Below the pieces are notes generated by a model that had not been told where the DNA came from, searched no databases, and worked only from the letters and a program-made list of their open reading frames with translations. A DNA stretch of 22,936 nucleotides from Pleurobrachia bachei (Eukaryota > Ctenophora > Tentaculata > Cydippida > Pleurobrachiidae). The stretch spans positions 2,303 to 25,238 of the forward strand of contig AVPN01000372.1 of assembly GCA_000695325.1 (NCBI GenBank), given 5' to 3'. The position numbers were made by a program, and so were the translations under genes. This document shows positions 10,001 through 17,300 of this stretch, one piece after another; positions within the stretch are counted from its first letter, which is position 1; every line of letters begins with the position of its first letter.

Positions 10001-13000
10001 ACTTGATCCACTTGCCGCTACACTGGTACTAGGTAGACTGATTGAGGGGTAAACCGGATCCACTACCTAATCGGAGTGGGGTATTGAGGGTTAATTTTCG
10101 AGAGATATATATTATATGTTTCTGTTTCCGTTTCTGTCTATAATCTCTGTTTCTGTTTATGTCTTTGTACTAGTATTTGTCTAGTGTTTAGATTTTCTGT
10201 CTCTGTCTCTAGCTGATGTCTCTGTCTCTAGCTATAGTGTCTCTGTCTCACCACCTGGTGCAATCAGGTGGTTGTTTCGAGTTGATTCCTTGATTTATCT
10301 ATCTAATTTTGAGAATAGTACGAGTTTAGAAATAGCTATGATATAAACCAGTTTTTACCTTCAAGGTTAGGGACTTTGAGGCACTGTATACGGTCGCATC
10401 ATTGTATAGGTCTTTGTTAGTACCACGACAGATGAACTGTGTACCGTCATCACTCATTGTTAGGTTATCTAAAAATAGAGTTCAACTGTTAGATTATCTA
10501 ACCCTTGTTAGGGGTTATAAACACTAAATTAGTGTGGGTGAAGATCTAAGGAAATCTAGAACTTACTCACTACCTAATTTGGTTACTACAGGATAACTCA
10601 CCTCTACAATATCCTCTCAATTGATTATAGCAGAGGACATGTAGAAGCACTTACCCACTACGAGAATGGAAAGAATCTCCGTGAAAGTTTCCTTCACCGA
10701 CACATGAGTGGTAGAAATAGCACTCTCCGAATTCCCACTGGATTTATGCCACGTCACACTGGGAATTGGATTTCCCTGGCCCACACAGCTCATTGTTGCT
10801 GTTTCCCCCGCCAAACCATACTCTTCCCCGCTGACTGTGACACTCACCGTCACAGCGGTCAGACCCTGAACGTTTGGTTGGTTGGTTGGTTGCAGTTGTT
10901 TGGTTGGTTGATGATTCTAAGCCGACGTTCTACCAAACTCTTTCCTGATTTGGTCGGTTCCTAAAACTAACCTGAACGGTGAGGGCAAATGATGTCTGTT
11001 CCCGTGACTCACTATTACTTCCAAAACACTGATACATCCCACTATCATCACGTTTCGTTGCAAACAGTTCCAGAATATTCCTTGTCTCACCATCCAGCTC
11101 AACACCTAGTAGGAGTGCTTAGATCATGCATGTGCAAGACTCGGTGAAATGAACTTGAAGGAGCTATGACAATGTACATTGTACAAGAAGGGTGGCACGC
11201 GACTTTTGGCGGGATCTACTAACCATTTTTAAACCACATGTAATCCACACTACCATCACTGGAATCGTCGGTGCAGATCAGCGTGGCGTCCTCACCCTCG
11301 AGAATAGTCTTCTCCTGCCCTCCCTTTATATCCAAATCACCCGAGACCTCAAGGGCAATATTCAGTGTTTGCGAGCCCTCCGAGTTCTCTCCGGAACATT
11401 TTAGGGATGCTGATGTCGCCACATTCTCAATGTGAGCCCAGGTTTGGTAATCACTAATGGCGGTGGTGGCTGAGGCTGTCATGGGGCTTCCATCAAGCTC
11501 CAGGGTCAGGGACGGGGTTGGTGTTCCGATGAATCCACAGAGGATCCGCACCGTATCTCCCTTCCTACCAGTTGAGTGGTAGAAATAGCACTCTCCGAAT
11601 TCCCACTGGATTTATGCCACGTCACTGGGAATTGGATTTCCCTGGCCCACACAGCTCATTGTTGCTGTTTCCCCCGCCAAACCATACTCTTCCCCGCTGA
11701 CTGTGACACTCACCGTCACAGCGGTCAGACCCTGAACGTTTGGTTGGTTGGTTGGTTGCAGTTGTTTGGTTGGTTGATGATTCTAAGCCGACGTTCTACC
11801 AAACTCTTTCCTGATTTGGTCGGTTCCTAAAACTAACCTGAACGGTGAGGGCAAATGATGTCTGTTCCCGTGACTCACTATTACTTCCAAAACACTGATA
11901 CATCCCACTATCATCACGTTTCGTTGCAAACAGTTCCAGAATATTCCTTGTCTCACCATCCAGCTCAACACCTAGTAGGAGTGCTTAGATCATGCATGTG
12001 CAAGACTCGGTGAAATGAACTTGAAGGAGCTATGACAATGTACATTGTACAAGAAGGGTGGCACGCGACTTTTGGCGGGATCTACTAACCATTTTTAAAC
12101 CACATGTAATCCACACTACCATCACTGGAATCGTCGGTGCAGATCAGCGTGGCGTCCTCACCCTCGAGAATAGTCTTCTCCTGCCCTCCCTTTATATCCA
12201 AATCACCCGAGACCTCAAGGGCAATATTCAGTGTTTGCGAGCCCTCCGAGTTCTCTCCGGAACATTTTAGGGATGCTGATGTCGCCACATTCTCAATGTG
12301 AGCCCAGGTTTGGTAGTCACTAATGGTGGTGGTTGCAGAGGCTGTCATGGGGCTTCCATCAAGCTCCAGGGTCAGGGACGGGGTTGGTGTTCCGATGAAT
12401 CCACAGAGTACCCGCACCGTATCTCCCTTCCTACCAGTAACCTTATACCGGGAACTGACAAATGAAACATCATACGCAACCTCTGATTCAACGGTCTCAG
12501 CTGATCCAGATACGGTGAGTGTGGCTGATCTACTAACTGCCTCTTCCCCGGTGACCAGAGATTTAGCAACACATTCATATTCTCCCTCGTTCCAGTCAGC
12601 TACATTTATGATATTTAGTCCACCCAGGGGGTCTACATAAGTGTTAGCAACATCAACCAGATCTCCAGATCTCCTCCAGATGACAAAGGGTTCCGGGTTA
12701 CCCGTGGGCGGGGAACAGTCTAACCGCACGTGGTCGGTTCCCTTGGCAACCGACTTATCAGAGGGTTCAACACTAAAATCACTCTCCAGATACGATGCTC
12801 GAATCAGTGCAAACCGGGAAATCAACTTGGTGCCAAAGATATTCGCTGTACAGGATACAAACTTGTGGTGATACGTATCTCGGTCCGTGGCGGTGAGCAC
12901 CAGGGTATTAGCCTCTTCTCCCTCAACATCCACCCCAACTGTATCTGCTACTGAGTCGTGTAGAGTCCAAGTCCAGGTGAGTGATACGGTGGTGCTGGCG

Positions 13001-13411
13001 GTGCAGGTTAGCGTGGTTGATTGTCCCACTACTACCCAGCTGTCAGAGGGCTGCGTGGTGAAGTAGAATGCTGTGCCACCTGCAGGTGAGAGGGAGAGAG
13101 ATATTGAGCATATTATAGGAGAGAGATAAGAGAGAGATATTGAGCTTATAGCTGTAACGTACTTTAGTATTAGTGATTCTTATCAACCATTTAAATTATT
13201 AAATATTGTTAATAGCGCTGTTAGAATAATTATTCTTTAAGTTGTCATTGTTACACCCTGTTTACAAGCAAACCCTAAATTTACGCCCTCTACTGGTATA
13301 TCTTAGATACAGTTTAGTTCAGTAAACGCTATAAATACCTGCAATCGTATCATCGTTGCCAAGTGTCGGACCTGCTAGGAGGAGGGAAACAAGCAAAACG
13401 AGGAGCAACAT
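4009..13411 (-). CDS. Gene A: six-Ig-domain single-pass membrane receptor
   Basis: Ten exons on the minus strand: 13411-13339, 13079-12090, 11105-10972 (or its twin 11971-11838), 10865-10655, 10468-10359, 10066-9951, 5170-5028, 4809-4727, 4494-4395, 4187-4009 (TGA). They sum to 2139 nt, with matching phases and no stop, giving 712 residues. The start is ATG at 13409-13411 because it opens the signal peptide MLLLVLLVSLLLAGPTLG. Six Ig domains with Cys-Trp-Cys cores follow (about residues 25-590); four lie wholly or partly in the 990-bp exon 2. A TM helix (about 596-617) begins VLLLILIVVFVLTIAI, then YVRK and a 95-residue tail with charged helix-like start and TP/Ala/Gly-rich end. Ig domains of this kind mediate adhesion or recognition at the cell surface (family knowledge); ligand unknown. 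An 866-bp internal duplication adds a second copy of exon 3 and a fused exon with a stop (11224-11731); the model given skips them. An alternative splice pattern would truncate the protein. Confidence 0.8.
4210..4990. repeat. GTTAC/CCTAG-rich degenerate repeats in gene A introns
   Basis: Words such as GGTTACACCTAG, ACCATGGTTACAC and CTAGTAAC recur many times, mainly in 4310-4390, 4510-4690 and 4930-4990, in the introns around the TM and tail exons. They are degenerate and not in strict register. Confidence 0.6.
5232..5335. repeat. T-rich dispersed repeat, copy 1
   Basis: Starts TGGGGGGGTTCCAACCTATT, then TTTTTTGTA words, GGACCATACACA and CCTGTTTTTTTCCAGACAAA. The opposed TTTTTTGTA and TACAAAAAA words make an imperfect inverted repeat. 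A second copy lies at 6754-6865 in the same orientation. Confidence 0.75.
5846..5906. other. Twin hairpin module B
   Basis: Perfect stem-loops TTTTAGCAC-GTGC-GTGCTAAAA (5846-5867) and GGTCAATGCCC-TTC-GGGCATTGACC (5878-5902); the second extends to 14 bp with one mismatch through CCT/AGG. Same layout as 884-947: two hairpins about 10-25 bp apart, the second with a TTC loop, though the stems have unrelated sequence. Confidence 0.5.
6260..6529 (+). CDS. Small open frame, possible terminal exon of unknown gene
   Basis: A plus-strand frame of up to 89 codons ends in TGA at 6527-6529. The composition is protein-like: charged start (EERENLNQRTRSTISELMKM), then KVYYSRPDLVKEVLQNEPGR and SGAAYFSPQKSG. 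The frame may start at ATG 6269, or it may be a last exon, since CTTACCAG at 6281-6288 is a passable acceptor. Another open stretch just upstream (about 6160-6258, ALDIFRKKRLEDRESALPP) is in a different frame, and the donor after it does not match this phase. It lies inside a gene A intron on the other strand. No family is recognised; it could be a fragment of a mobile element or of a displaced gene. Confidence 0.3.
   Translation: MSNMNISLPGEERENLNQRTRSTISELMKMTQMAKVYYSRPDLVKEVLQNEPGRHAFNTPSGAAYFSPQKSGPILPSLAREIDNIVHHF
6754..6865. repeat. T-rich dispersed repeat, copy 2
   Basis: Matches the copy at 5232-5335 with an added TATTTTTTTG word and extra A-rich units at its right end. Same orientation as copy 1. 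Confidence 0.75.
6900..7875. other. AT-rich intron stretch, likely unclassified repeat
   Basis: No open frame or splice signal pair was found. From about 7130 the text reads like non-coding repeat DNA, with many short A and T runs and a stem-loop TTGGCCTTTTT/AAAAAGGCCAA (7572-7582 with 7598-7608). No second copy lies in this window, so it cannot be classified here. Confidence 0.4.
8175..8320 (+). CDS. Innexin-like first exon, left palindrome arm
   Basis: ATG at 8175 opens 48 codons ending CTATCAG before GTATAA at about 8321, a usable donor. The peptide starts MGLEVLFPVVGRCTAPVKAI, then a DDW-x-x-x-x-N-R motif and a hydrophobic run FMFYLSLTFAVVLTI ending in R. This fits the start of innexins: cytosolic N-terminus, DD-W/F and N before the first membrane helix, normally followed by an extracellular YxGxPIxC motif in the next exon. 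That next exon is not in the window, so only the first exon is present. Innexins form gap junctions or hemichannels in the plasma membrane (family knowledge). It sits antisense inside gene A's intron and is probably a displaced fragment. Identification is from motif memory, not a search. Confidence 0.5.
8444..8599. mobile_element. pogo-like MITE, CCGGG subtype, at palindrome centre
   Basis: A 156-bp element with TA on both sides and 24-bp terminal inverted repeats starting CAGTCGGACCCCGATTTACC. The internal word CCGATTTACCGGG recurs about four times. The middle matches the MITE at 414-585, but each internal GTGAC there reads CCGGG or near it here. Confidence 0.88.
8723..8868 (-). CDS. Innexin-like first exon, right palindrome arm (inverted copy)
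   Basis: Reverse-complement twin of the exon at 8175-8320 with the same protein and donor. It faces the other copy across the MITE, so neither has room for downstream innexin exons before running into the opposite arm. In transcripts of gene A this copy is in sense orientation and the other is antisense. Confidence 0.5.
9168..9850. repeat. GATAACAGGAAAGGA-type minisatellite, about 680 bp
   Basis: Irregular units of about 17-18 bp built on GATAACAG followed by AAGAGGAGA or GAAAGGA, often as dimers of about 35 bp. A short unrelated piece with TTTATTGTCTTGTCC lies near 9557-9580. The array starts right at the palindrome's right end and is followed by a GT-rich run (9850-9878). The long Cys/Leu/Ser-rich reverse frames are artefacts of the repeat. 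Confidence 0.9.
10110..10255. repeat. CTGT/TCTC-rich microsatellite in gene A intron
   Basis: GTTTCTGTTTCC words pass into CTCTGTCTCTAG words between the exons 9951-10066 and 10359-10468. A small hairpin ACCACCTG/CAGGTGGT follows at about 10250-10275. Confidence 0.65.
10705..11572. repeat. Gene A tandem duplication, copy 1 (868 bp)
   Basis: Direct copy of 11573-12438. It holds exon 4 (from 10705 up to 10865), exon 3 (10972-11105) and the 3' part of exon 2 (from 11224). Identity is near-complete over most of the length; about ten differences cluster at 11390-11540, and one 2-bp indel lies in exon 4. Confidence 0.95.
11224..11731 (-). pseudogene. Fused exon made by the gene A duplication
   Basis: The junction at 11572/11573 joins the first part of exon 4 (11573-11731) to the last part of exon 2 (11224-11572), with the intron and donor between them lost. 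The fused exon is 508 nt, entering in phase 0 and leaving in phase 1, which would fit exon 3 on each side. The 2-bp deletion in the exon 4 part (CCCAGTGACG against CCCAGTGTGACG) is what brings the exon 2 part into frame. An in-frame TAA lies just after the deletion (GTG GCA TAA), so inclusion would truncate the receptor inside its fifth Ig domain. Skipping this exon and one copy of exon 3 restores the ancestral protein. Confidence 0.8.
11573..12438. repeat. Gene A tandem duplication, copy 2 (866 bp)
   Basis: Direct copy of 10705-11572 at an offset of 866-868 bp. It includes part of exon 4, a full exon 3 (11838-11971) and the 3' part of exon 2, whose remaining sequence continues to 13079. Confidence 0.95.
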
Positions 13412-13456
13412 GTTTGAGAAGTGGTGAAACATGCATCGTGTTAAAGAGCCACATGG

Positions 13457-13509
13457 TGGAGAGATAGATGGGGAGATAGTGAGAGAGAGAGAGAGAGACA
13501 GAGAGAGAG

Positions 13510-13545
<36 letters not shown>

Positions 13546-13681
13546 AGATAGATAGATGGTGGGGAAAGAGAAAGAGAGATAGATGGTGGAGAGAGAGATA
13601 GAGAGAACGAGAGAGATAGTGAGAGAGGGAGATGGGAAGATAGTGAGAGATAGTGAGTGTGAGAGAGAAAGATAGGGAGAG
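13457..13681. promoter_or_regulatory. GA/CT fold-back tract in the gene A promoter
   Basis: About 225 bp of GAGA and GATA words starting some 45 bp upstream of the gene A start codon. A run of GA repeats (13480-13510) is directly followed by a run of CT repeats (13511-13543), so the two can pair as a hairpin or form triplex DNA. Whether this is promoter or 5' UTR is not visible. Confidence 0.5.
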
Positions 13682-13807
13682 AGGAGTGATTTACATGCTT
13701 ATCACAGTACATGCATCGACTCTTTCAACAATTGTGTGCACACAAAAGTGCAAGTGCGTCCGCAGAGCATGCAAATTTTTGCAGCTGCACAGTGTGAAGG
13801 GGGTATC

Positions 13808-13989
13808 TAGTCGGAACCCGGTATACCAGAACCCCGATTTACCGGGACCGGGGACTCCGATTTACCGAGAGGATAAGCTTCCCCTGATATCGGAAACTAA
13901 GAGCATTTTCCAAGGATATACCAGGCACCCCGATGGCCAATTTACCGGATAAAACATCCCGAGCATCCCGATAAATCGATGTCCGACTG
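13808..13989. mobile_element. Old pogo-like MITE, CCGGG subtype
   Basis: 182 bp starting TAGTCGGAACCCGGTATACC and ending GTCCGACTG, with internal CCGATTTACCGGG-like words. Many differences from the copy at 8444-8599 and eroded flanks indicate an older insertion. Confidence 0.75.
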
Positions 13990-14032
13990 TTTAAGTCCAT
14001 TATAAGAACTGAATAGAATCAAACAACCAAAT

Positions 14033-14038
14033 TTTATT
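14033..14038 (-). terminator. Poly(A) signal AATAAA for gene B
   Basis: AATAAA on the minus strand, 328 bp past the gene B stop codon. It is the first such hexamer noticed downstream; a 3' UTR of about 350 nt would follow. Confidence 0.5.
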
Positions 14039-14365
14039 GAATTATGAAAGCAACAAAATGTACAATAATAATCTCAATAATCATATTATGGAGTAAAAAA
14101 GTTTAGTAACAAAAAATATTTAGAGTTATTACAGGAAATGCATGGAAATTATCAGTGGTTGAATCTATAGTGGGTCAGCGGATTGATTGATCGGGTCAGC
14201 GGGAAACATAGAAAGTTTCTTAAAATGTGGAGTTTACAAATGATGGAAATCAGGCAAATCAGGCATTGGGAATGTAATATTGAGTTGTGTATCCATCATC
14301 AGGCCAAATTGTTTAGGTGCTATCTTAGGTAATGTTCATGAGTTGAGTTTTAGGATCAAGTATTT

Positions 14366-17300
14366 TTAAGCGATATTATTGTTCTCATAAACTTCATTTC
14401 TCGGTAAGGTTTCATCGTCCATTGACCTCGTCTTCTTCCTGAAAAGAAATTCAGGTATTAGCATACTCTCTCCTTTAGTTAAAGTAACGATCTCACCCTA
14501 ATCCTAGCTCTAAGTTCCCTTACTTTTTGTAGCACAGAACAGCTAGGATGATGATTAAGATGATGAAGATGGGAATGCAGACAGCGGCAGCGATGGTCAG
14601 ATCCCAGTCTTTTTCGACCTCATAGGAAGTTATAGGTCCCCACAAGCATGACTGAAATTGATTTGATTTTAGTAATTTGATTTAGTGAATCTGAGATTTA
14701 TTGTATTGAGCGCCTCATATTGTTGTTGCTAGCACTATAGGGTGTTACCGGTGTGATAAAATTACCAATATGATAACTAAGCGGCCAAATACTTACCGGT
14801 GTGGAAGACAAGGCATCGCATCCCTTCATTGCAACCATGTATTGAGCTTGATCTCTCAGTCGGATGTCAGTGGTGTCGTACTTGTAGACCTGCTTGATTC
14901 CCATCTCTGTTGAACTTATCTGGGAAATGTTATATGTCATGGAGGGTTTGTATTAGGATACAGACAAACCTCGATTATACACTGGATTTTGATATACCAG
15001 CTGGAAAAACTTTCCCGAATCTAGAATATAATTCGATGAGTGATCTAGTACCTACTATAAAATTTTCCCAAACTTAAACTTTGTGTGATGAGTGATATAA
15101 AACATCTAGCAGTAAAAACTTCTTACCCTCTCGCCGATGAAGGCTCCAAGATTAAAGTCAGACTTGTAGAGAGATAGGGCATCTGGGAATAGAGGCACGT
15201 AGACCGTGGCAGCCCGTCGGCGTCGCTCTGGTAACGGCTCTGCAGCAGAAAAGGGTTACTAATGTTTAGTAAGTTAACATGAAATGAAACGGGTTGAGTT
15301 AAATAACATAACATATAACATGGGGTACGATTGACGTATTATAGTAGAGGCTTTGACAAACAATTTCAAAGGTTTAGACATGGTTTTCTAGAATGATTTT
15401 GGTTGATGTTACTTACCCACTGCCCCCCCCCCTCTGCAGCTTTATAATACATACTAGGTGGGTTACTAGGTGGGGTACCAAGTTGCTAAATGTATTATAA
15501 CTCACCCACTGGCTCCCCCTCAGCTGTATAAGGCCAGAACACCAAGTTATCAGTTCCATTGATCGATCCAGTGTAATCATCGGACACCATGATAACGTAA
15601 ACATCGAATATGGAAACGTCGTAGGGCGTGTAGGGAACCTCGACTGCCCAGGTGGTCTTAGCGTTGGATAGTTCCATTGTTTCTGGGAGAGGAGAATTAT
15701 TTAGTCTGTTGCTTCTTGAAGAATAAGGTTGAGGCCATCCGATCGGTGAATTAATAGTTTTCGTAAATGAGCCCATTTTCACCAGAAATGGTCGCACGAC
15801 CTTTACTGGGATGTGTATGATAACTGTGAGCTCCGTGTTGTACAATAAAATATTATACAATTAATAAAACCTGTGAAACTGGCGATGGTGGTGAAGGACT
15901 GGGTAATTCCAGTGTAATCCCCAGTGGGCCAATGAAGATCAACCCTAACTTCGTACTCCACTTCGGGTTCCAGGTTATTGAAAACAATCTGCAGAAAAAG
16001 AAGAATAATACGTGGTTTTTACTATACAGAAAGATACAATTTCTCAATCATCAAGCGGTCAATACACCAATCACCTGACTGATTCATTTTATTTCCGCAA
16101 AACATCATAATCAGTACAAAAGTAAATAACAAAACTAAATGGTAAAACAATATATTTACTCACATCATTATCATACGCCTGGAGCGATCGGAGAGCAACA
16201 ACAGTGTTCTTGAGGTAGAGTGTGGCAAGAGCATAACTGTGTCGGGTTGTTGGGTAACTGGCATCAACAAACTGAATCTCGACTGAGGTACTTCCAGGGG
16301 TGATTTCCGGGTCGGCAAACGTAACCGCTGAGAGAGATAGAGATAGATAAGAGAGAGATAAGAAAAAGAAATAAGAGAATGAATAAACGATGAGATAAGA
16401 GAGATAAGAGAGATATAGGAGAGATATATAAGATAAGAGAGATAAGAGAGAGATAAGGCAGAGATAAGAAATAAAAGATAAGAAAGATAAGGGACACTCA
16501 CGGTGACACTCGTTGAGCTGCATTGTGTTGCCGCCCATACAGAACTCTGTGTAGTATCTCACTCCAACGTTCGTTAGCGAGTTGTGAACACACTCGTATT
16601 TGATGGAATCCTGTGAGAGAGATCGGGGTTGCTAGGTGGGTTGCTAGGTGGGTTGTTAGGAGGGTTGCTAGGTGGGTTGCTATGTGGGTTGCTATGTGGA
16701 TGTTGATTGTAGAATTTAGGGTTACAAAAAGCTGAAATGGTTCTTTTGCTATAATTGAACATTTTGCGGCAACGAACCTGGTTTGCGACAACATCTTTCC
16801 CGTGACTAAAGGTGAACGTGGTGGTAGTATATGCGTTCCTGACGTACTGGCATCCAATCACACAATCCCCGTCCGGTGCACAGACCCCGGCATCATTGTT
16901 GTCACACACAAAGTAGTCCTCCCAGGCCTCCCTGAGAGTCCACTCATGGGTGGAGGAGTTACCACACTGGAAGGAAGGTGTGATTACACAAGGCACAAAG
17001 ATGGTACTTATTACTGTAATAATAGTAGTATTACACTCATGGCTGGAGTTACCACACTGAGGAAAATGTGTTATGTTTGATGTTACGAGTTGCCACACTG
17101 GAAGAAGATGGTCATTTGGTTTATGACTTATAACTAATGAGATCACACTTTAAGCACAAGTTGGTTTCTCGGGATCCAACAACTTCTAAATGATAATATT
17201 GGGATGAAGCTATTGCATATGATTTAACTTACATTGACAGACACCTCAGTGCCCTTATGAACGGTCTTGTAGTTGGCGAAGGACAGGTAATCGGCGTAAG

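Larger units (their letters stand above)
13412..14365. other. Intergenic region between gene B (3') and gene A (5')
   Basis: 954 bp between two genes on the same strand. It holds GA- and CT-rich tracts just upstream of gene A, an old MITE (13808-13989) and the gene B 3' UTR with a poly(A) signal. No exon was seen. Confidence 0.7.

Noticed and set aside
12323-12954. Plus-strand frames opposite gene A exon 2
   Set aside because: Antisense shadows of a clear 990-bp Ig exon with Cys-Trp-Cys cores on the minus strand.
15417-15433. 17-bp micro-exon candidate (AG before a G run, then CAGTGG and GTAAGT) in gene B
   Set aside because: Its length breaks the phase between the exons ending 15506 and starting 15239. 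It looks like a decayed copy of the upstream exon's end and donor, or an unused donor.
16089-16562. Minus-strand frame of 157 codons with Tyr/Leu/Ser-rich middle
   Set aside because: It reads through the GATAAGA microsatellite intron between two well-bounded gene B exons.
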